This document shows positions 39,590 through 48,764 of a stretch of 64,000 nucleotides of DNA, piece after piece (the first letter of the stretch is position 1; every line of letters begins with the position of its first letter). The notes under the pieces were generated by a model. The model was not told where the DNA came from. It did no database searches and was given only the letters and a program-made list of their open reading frames with translations. The position numbers were made by a program, and so were the translations under genes. The stretch spans positions 1-64,000 of the forward strand of contig NZ_PXWG01000029.1 of NCBI RefSeq assembly GCF_003011965.1, written 5' to 3'. This stretch comes from Streptosporangium nondiastaticum. GTDB taxonomy: Bacteria; Actinomycetota; Actinomycetes; Streptomycetales; Streptomycetaceae.

Positions 39590-42466
39590 ATGCCCGCCAA
39601 CAAGACCGGCCCTTCCGGCAAGTCCGGCAAGAAAAAGAAGGGGCGCCGCGCCCGCCTGCTCGTGATCACCGTGGTGCTGCTGCTCGTCGCGGGCATCGGC
39701 TTCGGTGCGTACTGGAGCGTGAGCACCGTGCGTGCCTCCTTCCCGGAGACCAGCGGGACCCTCCAGCTCAAGGGTCTCGGCGGAGAGGTGAAGGTCGCGC
39801 GCGACGACCACGGCGTTCCGCAGATCTACGCGAACAGCGCCGAGGACCTCTTCCGCGCCCAGGGCTTCGTCCAGGCGCAGGACCGGTTCTGGGAGATGGA
39901 CGTCCGGCGCCACCTGACGGCGGGCCGCCTGTCCGAGATGTTCGGCGAGGGCCAGGTCGAGACCGACGCGTTCATCCGCACCATGGGCTGGCGGAAGGTC
40001 GCGCAGGAGGAGTACGACACCAAGCTGTCGGCCGCCACCAAGAAGTACCTCCAGGCCTACTCCGACGGAGTCAACGCCTACCTCAAGGACCATCAGGGCA
40101 AGTCGCTGTCCGTCGAATACGCGGCCCTGGAGTTCAAGAACGACTACAAGCCCGAGAAGTGGACCCCGGTCGACTCGGTCGCCTGGCTCAAGGCCATGGC
40201 CTGGGACCTGCGCGGCAACGTGCAGGAAGAGATCGACCGCTCCCTCGCCTCCACGCGGCTGAGCCCCCAGCAGATCGAGCAGCTGTACCCGGCGTACCCG
40301 TACGACCGGAACAAGCCGATCGTCGAGGGCGGGGCCATCGACCCGGCGACGAAGGAGTTCGACCCGAAGGCCACCCCGGCGGCACCGGGCTCCACCGGTG
40401 AGAGCGGCGGGACCGGGCGCACCGGCAACGCCCGCACGGGCACGCCGGGCGGCACGGGCGCCCAGGGCAACGCCGGCACCCCCGGCACCCCCGGCGCCTC
40501 CGGCACCCCGAACAGCGGCAGCGCGGCCACCAGCGGCGGCGCCGGCGCGGCCGGCGGCCTGCGCACCGGCCTGACCTCGCTGTCCAACACCCTCGACAAG
40601 ATCCCGGCGCTGCTCGGCAAGTCCGGCAACGGCATCGGATCCAACTCGTGGGTCGTCTCCGGCCAGTACACGACGACCGGCAAGCCGCTGCTCGCCAACG
40701 ACCCGCACCTCGCCCCGCAGATGCCCTCGCTCTGGTACCAGATGGGCCTGCACTGCACCAAGACCGGCCCGTCCTGCCCGTTCGACGTCGCCGGCTACAC
40801 CTTCGCCGGCATGCCCGGCGTCGTCATCGGCCACAACCAGGACATCGCCTGGGGCATGACCAACCTGGGCGCGGACGTCTCCGACCTCTACCTGGAGAAG
40901 GTCACCTCCGGCAGCTACCTCTACGACAACAAGCAGGTCCCCTTCGCCACCCGCAAGGAGACCATCAAGGTCGCCGGCGGCGACGAGCGCACCATCACCG
41001 TCCGCTCCACCCGCAACGGCCCCGTCGTCTCCGACCGCAACGACGAGCTCGGCAAGGTCGGCCAGGACGCCCCCGTGAAGGACCCGGCGCCGGACCGCGC
41101 CGAGGGCTACGCCGTCTCCCTGCGCTGGACCGCGCTGGAGCCCGGCAGCACGATGGACGCCCTGATGGACCTCAACCGCGCCACCGACTTCGCGTCCTTC
41201 CGCAAGGCTGCGGCCGGCTTCGACGTCCCCTCGCAGAACCTGATCTACGCCGACACCAAGGGCAACATCGGCTACCAGGCCCCCGGCCGCATCCCCGTCC
41301 GCAAGGGCGACGGCCGCATGCCCGCCCCCGGCTGGGACCCCGCCTTCCAGTGGACCGGCTACCTCAAGCCGCAGGAGCTGCCCTGGGAGCTCAACCCCAA
41401 GCGCGGCTACATCGTCACCGCCAACCAGGCCGTCACCGACAAGAAGTACCCCTACTCCCTCACCGGGGACTGGGGCTACGGCGCCCGCAGCAAGCGCATC
41501 GACGACCTGATCCAGTCGAAGATCAAGGACGGCGGCAAGATCTCGACGGACGACATGCAGAAGATGCAGATGGACAACAGCAGCGAGATCGCCAAGCTGC
41601 TCACGCCCTACCTGCTGAAGATCGACCTCAAGGGCACCAACGAGCGCGAGACGAAGTACGTCCGCGAGGCGCAGAAGCTCCTTGAGGGCTGGGACTACAA
41701 CCAGGAAGCCGACTCCGCCGCCGCCGCGTACTTCAACGCCGTGTGGCGCAACACCCTCAAGCTCGCCTTCGGCAACAAGCTCCCCAAGGAGCTGCGCGTC
41801 AAGGGCCAGTGCCTGCGGGTCCACCCCACCAACGACGCGGGGCCCCAGGAGGACCTGGAGGGCAAGACCCGCCTCGTCCGCGAGTGCGGCGAGCGCGAGC
41901 CCGACTCGGCCCAGCCCGACGGCGGCGACCGCTGGTTCGAGGTCGTCCGCTCCATCCTCGACAAGCCCGGCGACGAGTGGTGGAAGACCGGCGGCCGCGG
42001 CGGCGCCGCCAACCGCGACGAGCTGCTCGCCCAGGCCATGAAGGACGCCCGCTGGGAGCTGACCTCCAAGCTCGGCAAGGACGTCAACTCCTGGAGCTGG
42101 GGCCGCCTCCACCAGCTCAACCTGAAGAACCAGACCCTCGGCAAGGACGGCCCCGGCATCGTCCAGTGGATGCTCAACCGCGGCCCGTGGAACCTGGCCG
42201 GCGGCGAGGCCGCGGTCAACGCGGCGGGCTGGAACGCGGCCGGCGGCTACGACGTGATCTGGGTCCCGTCGATGCGGATGGTCGTCAACCTCGCCGACCT
42301 CGACAAGTCCCGCTGGATCAACCTCACCGGCGCGTCCGGTCACGCGTACAACGCGCACTACTACGACCAGACGGACAAGTGGGCCAAGGGCGAGCTCTTG
42401 CCGTGGGCGTTCTCCGCGGATGCGGTGAAGAAGGCGACGGACGCGGAGCTCACTTTGAAGCCGTAA
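39590..42466 (+). CDS. Penicillin acylase family protein (Ntn hydrolase)
   Basis: A 958-residue membrane-anchored amidase. Lys-rich start, TM helix 22-44, then the alpha chain with DDHGVPQIYANSAEDLFRAQ. Residues 264-323 are a Gly/Thr/Ser/Pro/Ala-rich linker. Self-cleavage is expected before Ser351 in GSNSWVVSG, which becomes the N-terminal nucleophile of the beta chain; LLANDPHLAPQMPSLWYQ and GHNQDIAWGMTN follow. Relatives cleave penicillins, acyl-homoserine lactones or cyclic lipopeptides; the substrate here is unknown. AAGGAC precedes the ATG at 39590. Confidence 0.92.
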   Translation: MPANKTGPSGKSGKKKKGRRARLLVITVVLLLVAGIGFGAYWSVSTVRASFPETSGTLQLKGLGGEVKVARDDHGVPQIYANSAEDLFRAQGFVQAQDRFWEMDVRRHLTAGRLSEMFGEGQVETDAFIRTMGWRKVAQEEYDTKLSAATKKYLQAYSDGVNAYLKDHQGKSLSVEYAALEFKNDYKPEKWTPVDSVAWLKAMAWDLRGNVQEEIDRSLASTRLSPQQIEQLYPAYPYDRNKPIVEGGAIDPATKEFDPKATPAAPGSTGESGGTGRTGNARTGTPGGTGAQGNAGTPGTPGASGTPNSGSAATSGGAGAAGGLRTGLTSLSNTLDKIPALLGKSGNGIGSNSWVVSGQYTTTGKPLLANDPHLAPQMPSLWYQMGLHCTKTGPSCPFDVAGYTFAGMPGVVIGHNQDIAWGMTNLGADVSDLYLEKVTSGSYLYDNKQVPFATRKETIKVAGGDERTITVRSTRNGPVVSDRNDELGKVGQDAPVKDPAPDRAEGYAVSLRWTALEPGSTMDALMDLNRATDFASFRKAAAGFDVPSQNLIYADTKGNIGYQAPGRIPVRKGDGRMPAPGWDPAFQWTGYLKPQELPWELNPKRGYIVTANQAVTDKKYPYSLTGDWGYGARSKRIDDLIQSKIKDGGKISTDDMQKMQMDNSSEIAKLLTPYLLKIDLKGTNERETKYVREAQKLLEGWDYNQEADSAAAAYFNAVWRNTLKLAFGNKLPKELRVKGQCLRVHPTNDAGPQEDLEGKTRLVRECGEREPDSAQPDGGDRWFEVVRSILDKPGDEWWKTGGRGGAANRDELLAQAMKDARWELTSKLGKDVNSWSWGRLHQLNLKNQTLGKDGPGIVQWMLNRGPWNLAGGEAAVNAAGWNAAGGYDVIWVPSMRMVVNLADLDKSRWINLTGASGHAYNAHYYDQTDKWAKGELLPWAFSADAVKKATDAELTLKP

Positions 42467-42539
42467 GGCTTGATGCCGGTTCGGCACCGCCGGGCACCTC
42501 CGGTGGGGGCTGGGCGCCGCTGCGGCGGGGGTTTGCTGC

Positions 42540-42587
42540 CCGGACGGGCTGGTTTTGCTGAGACCTCAGCAAAACCAGCCCGTCCGG
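42540..42587. terminator. Long hairpin with dispersed-repeat sequence
   Basis: Perfect 23-base arms (42540-42562 and 42565-42587; CCGGACGGGCTGG...TTTTGCTGAG) with a 2-base loop, followed by CGTTTGAGGACGA. The 3' half is a sequence I recognise as widely dispersed in Streptomyces. It separates the convergent acylase and cyclo-ligase genes. Confidence 0.85.
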
Positions 42588-42606
42588 CGTTTGAGGACGA
42601 GCGCGT

Positions 42607-43200
42607 TCAGCGCGAAAAGCGGCGCACCCCGCCCGGGGTGACCACCGCGTCCACGGGACGGTCGTGCCCCTCCGCCGGCACTTCGGCGATCACCTCGCTG
42701 TCGTACAGCAGCACCACCAGCGACGGAGTCGCCCCGGCCCGGTCCAGACGGGCCAGCACGCGATCGTAAGAACCCCCGCCGCGGCCGAGCCGCATCCCGC
42801 GTGCGTCCACCGCGAGCCCGGGGAGCAGCACCGCGTCCGCGGCCGTCACGGCCTCCGGCCCGAGCCGGAGGCCGTCCGGCTCCAGAAGCCCCCGCCCGGC
42901 CCGTGCGAGACGGTCCGGGCCCTCGTACGCCGCCCAGTCGAGATCGTTGTCCTCCAGGAGGACGGGGAGCAGCACCCGTACCCCCCGCCGGCGGAGCGCC
43001 TCCAGGAGCGCGCGCGTGCCCGGCTCACGCCCCACAGACACGTAGGCCGCCACCGCCCCCGCCTCCGCGAGCTCCGGGAGCTCCAGCGCGCGGCGGGCCA
43101 GCGCCTCACCCGCCGCGGCCACGTCATCCGTGGTCAAAGCGGACCTCACCGCCAGGAGACCCCGCCGCAACTCCGCCTTCGTACCGTCGTACTTGATCAC
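42607..43200 (-). CDS. 5-formyltetrahydrofolate cyclo-ligase
   Basis: A 197-residue enzyme that converts 5-formyl-THF to 5,10-methenyl-THF with ATP. Conserved: KAELRRGLLAVRSAL near the N-terminus, VLLPGLAVDARGMRLGRGGG and SYDR (ATP/substrate site), VVLLYDSEV. GTG at 43200 (giving MIKYDGTKAE) is chosen; ATG at 43230 is possible. It is divergent from galU, as in M. tuberculosis (Rv0992c/Rv0993). Confidence 0.93.
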   Translation of the reverse strand: MIKYDGTKAELRRGLLAVRSALTTDDVAAAGEALARRALELPELAEAGAVAAYVSVGREPGTRALLEALRRRGVRVLLPVLLEDNDLDWAAYEGPDRLARAGRGLLEPDGLRLGPEAVTAADAVLLPGLAVDARGMRLGRGGGSYDRVLARLDRAGATPSLVVLLYDSEVIAEVPAEGHDRPVDAVVTPGGVRRFSR

Positions 43201-43281
43201 TGTGCGTACAAACTCCTTGCCTGGGGGCATACTCGGTGGAGCCTCATCCTCCGCACAATCTCAACGGATAGTGTTCGGCCC

Positions 43282-44184
43282 ATGACTCACTCGCGTCCTC
43301 GGATCAGCAAGGCTGTCATCCCTGCAGCCGGTCTCGGCACCCGATTTCTGCCTGCCACCAAGGCCACGCCCAAGGAAATGCTGCCTGTCGTGGACAAGCC
43401 GGCGATCCAGTACGTGGTGGAGGAGGCCGTCCTCGCCGGGCTCTCGGACGTCCTCATGATCACTGGGCGTAACAAGCGTCCGCTCGAGGACCACTTCGAC
43501 CGCAACTACGAGCTGGAAGAGGCGCTGCGCCGCAAGGGCGACGAGTCGCGGCTGGCACGCGTGCAGGAGTCGAGCGACCTGGCGACCATGCACTACGTGC
43601 GCCAGGGCGACCCGCGGGGCCTGGGGCACGCGGTCCTGTGCGCCGCCCCGCACGTGGGGAACGAGCCCTTCGCCGTCCTCCTCGGCGACGACCTGATCGA
43701 CATCCGGGACCCGCTGCTGTCCCACATGGTCGCGATCCAGCGCAAGCACGGCGGCAGCGTGATCGCCCTCATGGAGGTCGAGCGCGAGCAGATCGGGATG
43801 TACGGCTGCGCCGCCGTGAAGCCGACCGACGCCGAGGGTGTGGTGCAGGTCACGGGCCTGGTGGAGAAGCCCGATCCGTCGGAGGCGCCCAGCAGCTACG
43901 CGGTGATCGGCCGGTACGTCCTCGACCCGGCGGTCTTCGATGTGCTGCGCGAGACGCCGCCCGGCCGCGGCGGCGAGATCCAGCTCACCGACGCCCTGCA
44001 GGCGCTCGCCGCCGAGCCGGGCCTGGGCGGGCCCGTGCACGGCGTGATCTTCAAGGGCCGCCGCTACGACACCGGTGACCGCGGCGACTACCTGCGGGCC
44101 ATTGTCAGACTGGCCTGCGAGCGCGAAGATCTTGGTCCGGACTTCCGCGCCTGGCTCCGTCGCTATGTGACCGAGGAGATGTAG
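43282..44184 (+). CDS. galU: UTP-glucose-1-phosphate uridylyltransferase
   Basis: A 300-residue nucleotidyltransferase that makes UDP-glucose for cell-envelope glycans and glycogen. Signatures: AVIPAAGLGTRFLPATKATP, KEMLPVVDKPAIQYVVEEAV, RQGDPRGLGHAVLCA, VLLGDDLID, GLVEKPDPSEAPSSYAVIGR. The ATG at 43282 is the natural start; the longer open frame lies inside the divergent cyclo-ligase gene. glp follows after 4 bases. Confidence 0.96.
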   Translation: MTHSRPRISKAVIPAAGLGTRFLPATKATPKEMLPVVDKPAIQYVVEEAVLAGLSDVLMITGRNKRPLEDHFDRNYELEEALRRKGDESRLARVQESSDLATMHYVRQGDPRGLGHAVLCAAPHVGNEPFAVLLGDDLIDIRDPLLSHMVAIQRKHGGSVIALMEVEREQIGMYGCAAVKPTDAEGVVQVTGLVEKPDPSEAPSSYAVIGRYVLDPAVFDVLRETPPGRGGEIQLTDALQALAAEPGLGGPVHGVIFKGRRYDTGDRGDYLRAIVRLACEREDLGPDFRAWLRRYVTEEM

Positions 44185-44188
44185 CCCC

Positions 44189-45538
44189 TTGAGCAGCACC
44201 GCCGACACGGCCACCGGCTCCGTTCCCGCCCCGACGGACGGGCGGGACGACCCGGGCCGCCTGTGGACGGTGGACGAGCACCTCGCCGACATCCTGGCGA
44301 AGGTCCGCCCCCTGGAGCCGATCGAGCTGCAGCTGCCCGAGGCCCAGGGGTGCGTCCTGGTCGAGGACGTCACCGTCCCGGCCGCCCTCCCGCCCTTCGA
44401 CAACAGCTCCATGGACGGCTACGCGGTCCGCACGGCCGACGTCGAGGGCGCCACGGAGGAGTTCCCGGCGGTCCTCACCGTCGTCGGCGACGTCGCCGCG
44501 GGCAGCGGCACGCCGCCCACGGTCGGCCCCGGCGAGGCCGCCCGGATCATGACGGGCGCCCCGCTGCCGCCCGGAGCCGAGGCCGTCGTCCCCGTCGAGT
44601 GGACGGACGGCGGCACGGGCGCCGGCCCGGCCGACGCCATGGCGGCCCACAGCGCGGTCCCCGAGCGCTCCGGCGGGGAGGTCCGCATCCACCGCCCCGT
44701 CGCCGCCCGCGCCCACGTCCGGGCCCGCGGCAGCGACGCCTGTACGGGCGAGCTCGCCCTCGCCGCCGGGACCGTCCTCGGCCCGGCCCAGATCGGGCTG
44801 CTCGCGGCCATCGGGCGCGCCACGGTCCTGGTGCGGCCGCGTCCGCGCGTGGTCGTCATGTCGACCGGCAGCGAGCTCGTCCAGCCCGGCGAGGAGCTGG
44901 CGCCCGGCCGGATCCACGACTCCAACAGCTTCGTCCTCTCCGCCTGCGCGCGGGACGCCGGGGCCATCGCGTACCGCGTCGGCGCCGTCGACGACGACGC
45001 CGCGACCCTGCGCGCCACCTTGGAGGACCAGCTGATCCGCGCCGACGCCGTCGTCACCAGCGGCGGTGTCAGCGTCGGCGCGTACGACGTGGTCAAGGAG
45101 ACGCTGTCCGGGCTCGCCGGCGAGGAGGGCAGCGTCGCCTTCCGGCGGCTGGCGATGCAGCCCGGCAAGCCGCAGGGTTTCGGCCGGATCGGCCCCGACC
45201 GGATCCCGCTCTTCGCCCTTCCCGGCAACCCCGTCAGCTGCTACGTCTCCTTCGAGCTCTTCGTCCGCCCGGCTCTGCGGGCGCTCATGGGGCTCGACCC
45301 CGTCGACCGCACCACCGTGCGCGCCGTGTGCACCGATGCCGTCACGTCGTCGCCGGAGGGCCGCCGCCAGTTCCTGCGCGCGCGGTACGAGGCGGGCGAC
45401 GGCACGGTCTCGCTCGTGGGCGGCGCGGGCTCGCACCTGGTGAAGGCCCTCGCGCAGGCCAATGCGCTCGTCGTCGTCCCCGAGGCGGTCACGGCGCTGG
45501 AGGCGGGCGCGGAGGTCGACGTCATCCCGCTGGGCTGA
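44189..45538 (+). CDS. glp: Gephyrin-like molybdopterin molybdotransferase (MoeA/Glp)
   Basis: A 449-residue MoeA-fold protein. Signatures: [67 protein letters not shown] and [20 protein letters not shown] start at 44189 with GAGGAG upstream. MoeA inserts Mo into molybdopterin. In Corynebacterium the homologue in this neighbourhood (Glp) binds FtsZ and the membrane receptor GLPR, the SepX homologue; sepX is five genes downstream here. Whether this copy acts in cofactor synthesis, division or both cannot be read from sequence. Confidence 0.92.
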   Translation: MSSTADTATGSVPAPTDGRDDPGRLWTVDEHLADILAKVRPLEPIELQLPEAQGCVLVEDVTVPAALPPFDNSSMDGYAVRTADVEGATEEFPAVLTVVGDVAAGSGTPPTVGPGEAARIMTGAPLPPGAEAVVPVEWTDGGTGAGPADAMAAHSAVPERSGGEVRIHRPVAARAHVRARGSDACTGELALAAGTVLGPAQIGLLAAIGRATVLVRPRPRVVVMSTGSELVQPGEELAPGRIHDSNSFVLSACARDAGAIAYRVGAVDDDAATLRATLEDQLIRADAVVTSGGVSVGAYDVVKETLSGLAGEEGSVAFRRLAMQPGKPQGFGRIGPDRIPLFALPGNPVSCYVSFELFVRPALRALMGLDPVDRTTVRAVCTDAVTSSPEGRRQFLRARYEAGDGTVSLVGGAGSHLVKALAQANALVVVPEAVTALEAGAEVDVIPLG

Positions 45539-45600
45539 GCCCCCTCCCCGGGGCGCTGCCGGTACGGTGTCTGCCCACACAGGACCGGACCAGGAGAAGC

Positions 45601-46104
45601 ATGAGCAGCGCCGCCGCCCAGGACTCGCCGGAGCCCTCCCGCCTCACCCACCTCGACAGTGCGGGAGCGGCCCGGATGGTCGACGTCTCGGCCAAGGAGG
45701 TCACCGCGCGCACGGCCCGCGCCGGCGGCCGCGTCCTCGTCTCGCCGCGCGTCGTGGAACTCCTGCGCGGCGAGGGCGTCCCCAAGGGCGACGCCCTCGC
45801 CACCGCCCGCATCGCCGGCATCATGGCCGCCAAGCGCACCCCCGACCTGATCCCGCTCTGCCACCCCCTGGCGCTCTCGGGCGTGACGGTCGACCTGTCG
45901 GTCGCCGACGACGCCGTGGAGATCACCGCCACGGTGCGGACGACGGACCGCACGGGCGTGGAGATGGAGGCGATGACCGCGGTGAGCGCGGCCGCCCTGA
46001 CGATCGTCGACATGGTGAAGGCCGTCGACAAGGGCGCCGTGATCACGGACATCAGGGTGGAGGAGAAGACGGGCGGGAAGTCGGGCGACTGGAGCCGGTC
46101 ATGA
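45601..46104 (+). CDS. moaC: Cyclic pyranopterin monophosphate synthase
   Basis: A 167-residue enzyme of molybdenum cofactor synthesis. Conserved: [74 protein letters not shown] and [30 protein letters not shown] precedes the ATG. It ends in an ATGA overlap with mogA. Confidence 0.96.
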   Translation: MSSAAAQDSPEPSRLTHLDSAGAARMVDVSAKEVTARTARAGGRVLVSPRVVELLRGEGVPKGDALATARIAGIMAAKRTPDLIPLCHPLALSGVTVDLSVADDAVEITATVRTTDRTGVEMEAMTAVSAAALTIVDMVKAVDKGAVITDIRVEEKTGGKSGDWSRS

Positions 46105-46622
46105 GCGCCCCGGAGCAGGCTCGGGCTCAGGCCATGAGGGCCCTCGTCGTCACCGCCTCCAACCGTGCCGCCGCGGGCGTCTACCCCGACAAGGGCGGGC
46201 CCCTCCTCGCCGCCGGGCTGGAAGCCCTCGGCTTCGCGGTCGACGGGCCCGTCGTCGTCCCCGACGGGGAGCCCGTCGCGGCGGCCCTCCGGGACGGGGT
46301 CGCCGCCGCCTACGACGTGATCGTCACCACCGGCGGCACCGGCCTGTCCCCGACCGACCGCACGCCCGAGGCGACCCGCCCCCTCCTCGACCGCGAAATC
46401 CCCGGCATCGCCGAGGCCGTCCGTGCCGAGGGCCTGGCGAAGGTGCCCACGGCCGCGCTCTCCCGCGGCCTCGCCGGACTGGCCGGCCGCACGCTGATCG
46501 TGAACCTGCCCGGGTCGACGGGCGGCGTCCGCGACGGCCTCGCCGTGCTGGGCCGGCTGCTGGTCCACGCCGTGGAGCAGGTCCGCGGGGGCGACCACCC
46601 GAGACCCGGGGGCCCGCACTGA
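46101..46622 (+). CDS. mogA: MogA/MoaB family molybdenum cofactor protein
   Basis: A 173-residue protein that adenylylates molybdopterin before Mo insertion. Conserved: [60 protein letters not shown] overlaps the moaC stop (ATGA). MogA and MoaB types are hard to separate by eye, so the symbol is approximate. Confidence 0.9.
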   Translation: MSAPEQARAQAMRALVVTASNRAAAGVYPDKGGPLLAAGLEALGFAVDGPVVVPDGEPVAAALRDGVAAAYDVIVTTGGTGLSPTDRTPEATRPLLDREIPGIAEAVRAEGLAKVPTAALSRGLAGLAGRTLIVNLPGSTGGVRDGLAVLGRLLVHAVEQVRGGDHPRPGGPH

Positions 46623-47242
46623 ACGCCGGCTGGCCGGCCCGGCCGGAGGACGGGGACGTCGTCCTGCGCCCGATCCGGATGCGCGACCAGCACCAGTGGC
46701 GCGAGGTCAACCGGCGCAACCGCGACTGGCTGCGCCCCTGGGAGGCCACGATCCCGCCGCCCCCGCCGGGCGGCCCGGTCACGCACCGCCCCACGTACCG
46801 GCAGATGGTGCGGCACCTGCGGGCCGAGGCGCACGCGGGGCGCATGCTGCCGTTCGTCATCGAGTACCGGGGCCGGCTGGCCGGGCAGCTGACCGTGGCG
46901 GGGATCACATGGGGCTCGATGTGCTCGGCCCACGTCGGCTACTGGGTGGACGAGGCCGTCGCGGGCCGCGGCGTGATGCCGACCGCGGTCGCGCTCGCCG
47001 TGGACCACTGCTTCCGCGCCGTCGGCCTGCACCGCGTGGAGGTGTGCATCCGGCCGGAGAACCTCCCCAGCCGCCGCGTGGTGGAGAAGCTGGGCTTCCG
47101 CGAGGAGGGGCTGCGGCCCCGCTACCTCCACATCGACGGCGCCTGGCGCGACCACCTGGTCTACGCGCTGACGGCCGAGGAGGTCCCGGAGGGGCTCCTG
47201 CAGCGCTGGCACCGGTCCCGCCCCGGCACACCCCAGAAATAG
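46619..47242 (+). CDS. rimJ: RimJ/RimL-type GNAT acetyltransferase
   Basis: A 207-residue acetyltransferase. GNAT features: VVLRPIRMRDQHQWREVNRR at the start, AGQLTVAGITWGSMCSAHVG, YWVDEAVAGRGVMPTAVALA (acetyl-CoA loop), NLPSRRVVEKLGFREEGLRP. The ATG at 46679 would cut the first beta strand. The only in-frame start that saves it is CTG at 46619, overlapping the mogA stop as CTGA, so a CTG start is inferred. RimJ acetylates ribosomal protein S5 in E. coli; the target here is unknown. Confidence 0.88.
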   Translation: MNAGWPARPEDGDVVLRPIRMRDQHQWREVNRRNRDWLRPWEATIPPPPPGGPVTHRPTYRQMVRHLRAEAHAGRMLPFVIEYRGRLAGQLTVAGITWGSMCSAHVGYWVDEAVAGRGVMPTAVALAVDHCFRAVGLHRVEVCIRPENLPSRRVVEKLGFREEGLRPRYLHIDGAWRDHLVYALTAEEVPEGLLQRWHRSRPGTPQK

Positions 47243-47393
47243 AATAGATATTCGAAAGTGACCGTCAATCGACGGTATTCGAGTCGACTCGGTCCCAACA
47301 ATCACAAAAAAAGTTCGAGATATCAGCCGGATCGTGCGACACACCGGGCCAATTGGCGGAATCCCCTGCGCGTACCCCTCTACGGTGTGAAGT

Positions 47394-48509
47394 GTGAGCA
47401 GCAGCGGCCTCATCTACGCAGTCATCGTCGGGGCCTGGGCCGCCTACTTGGTGCCGATGTGGCTCCGTAGGCAGGACGAGCTCAATGAAGCCCGTCCGAC
47501 GGAACGCTTCAGCACCGCCATCCGGCTCTTGTCCGGGCGGGCGGGGATGGAGCGCCGTTACGCCAAGGACCTGGAAGTGCGCGCCGCCGACGACGCGCCG
47601 GTCTCAGGCGAGCCCGGGGAGCCGGCGGCCCGTGCGCCCGAGCCGGAAGCGCCGACCGAAATGGTCGACGTCCGGCCCTTCGGCATGCCCGGAGGAGGCG
47701 GTGCGCCCCCGGCGGAGGCGCCGGCCTCCGCGGGCCCGCCCGCGGGCTCGCCGGGCGCCCAGGGAGCCGCGGGGGAGCGCGCCGGGTCCTCCGCGACCCC
47801 GACGGCCGCCGCCGCACGCGCCCGGCGCACCAAGGTCCTCGCGCGCCGCCGCCGCACCACGGTCGTGCTCTTCCTCGCCTTCACCCTGGGCGCGGTCGTC
47901 GCGGGCGTGGGCGGCCTGGCGTTCCTGTGGGTGCCGGCCGTCCCGGCGGTGCTCCTCAGCGCGTACATCGTCCACCTGCGGATCCAGGAGCGGCGGCGCT
48001 TCGCGTTCACCATGGACCAGCGCCGCGCCGAACTGGCCGCCCAGCGCCTGCGCGAGGGCCGCGTCCGCCCTCGCCAGGCGGCGGACCCCCACGCCGCCGC
48101 CGACCCCGTTGACACCGTCGCCCACCCGTCGCCCGCCGCCGACCACACGGTCGAGCCGTCGCCCGCCGCGGGCCGCCGCGCCCTCGTGGAGCAGACGGAC
48201 CACGCCGAGTGGGTCGACCAGCAGCGCGACCGCGGCGCGGCCGAGGGCTGGGACCCGGTCCCCGTCCCCCTGCCCACGTACGTCACCGCGCCGGTCGCCC
48301 CGCGCGCCGGCGACGACACCGACCTGGGCGCCCCCGACACCTGGAGCTCCGCCCGCTCCAGCACCGCCGACCCGGCCGCGGACCGGGCGCGCGCCGCCGC
48401 GGAGGAGCGCCGCCCGTCCCGGGCCCGCCGCCGTCCCCGCGAGGGCGGCCGCACGCCCCTCTTCGACCAGTACGCCGACGACGACCGCCCCCGCGCCGCC
48501 AACGAGTGA
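47394..48509 (+). CDS. sepX: Divisome membrane protein SepX (GlpR homologue)
   Basis: A 371-residue protein. TM1 is at residues 4-22 (GLIYAVIVGAWAAYLVPMWL), followed by a basic stretch with RPTERFSTAIRLLSGRAG. A disordered Pro/Ala/Glu region (70-150) leads to two adjacent TM helices (about 158-195). The C-terminal half is disordered and charged and ends in RTPLFDQYADDDRPRAANE. In S. venezuelae SepX is needed for septum formation in hyphae; its corynebacterial homologue GLPR is the receptor for Glp. The preceding 150 bases are unusually AT-rich and likely hold its promoter. Confidence 0.9.
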   Translation: MSSSGLIYAVIVGAWAAYLVPMWLRRQDELNEARPTERFSTAIRLLSGRAGMERRYAKDLEVRAADDAPVSGEPGEPAARAPEPEAPTEMVDVRPFGMPGGGGAPPAEAPASAGPPAGSPGAQGAAGERAGSSATPTAAAARARRTKVLARRRRTTVVLFLAFTLGAVVAGVGGLAFLWVPAVPAVLLSAYIVHLRIQERRRFAFTMDQRRAELAAQRLREGRVRPRQAADPHAAADPVDTVAHPSPAADHTVEPSPAAGRRALVEQTDHAEWVDQQRDRGAAEGWDPVPVPLPTYVTAPVAPRAGDDTDLGAPDTWSSARSSTADPAADRARAAAEERRPSRARRRPREGGRTPLFDQYADDDRPRAANE

Positions 48510-48600
48510 TCCACGCCACTTATCCGCCCCCGGCCGCCTGACCAGCGGGAGCGGATTACCGAGCACCCGGATGGAGCTGCTAGAGTTTCACTCGTTGCAA

Positions 48601-48674
48601 GGGCCTGTGGCGCAGTCCGGTAGCGCACCTCGTTCGCATCGAGGGGGTCAGGGGTTCGAATCCCCTCAGGTCCA
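48601..48674 (+). tRNA. tRNA-Ala (anticodon CGC)
   Basis: Cloverleaf of 74 bases: acceptor GGGCCTG with CAGGTCC and discriminator A, including the G3-U70 pair that marks Ala tRNAs; anticodon arm CCTCG-TTCGCAT-CGAGG with anticodon CGC (48635-48637); T-loop GTTCGAATC. CCA is not encoded. Confidence 0.96.
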
Positions 48675-48682
48675 CAGCAATG

Positions 48683-48720
48683 GATCCCGTCCGATCTGAC
48701 AGATCGGACGGGATCTTTTT
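48683..48720 (+). terminator. Rho-independent terminator after tRNA-Ala
   Basis: Perfect 15-base arms GATCCCGTCCGATCT and its complement with a 3-base loop, directly followed by a T-tract. Confidence 0.95.
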
Positions 48721-48764
48721 TATGCGCCTTTGCGGGCGCCGCAGTTGTGCGGGCGCGGCAGCCG

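Noticed and set aside
42664..43281. galU extended upstream to 42664
   Set aside because: This lies inside the divergent cyclo-ligase gene; the conserved GalU N-terminus starts at 43282.
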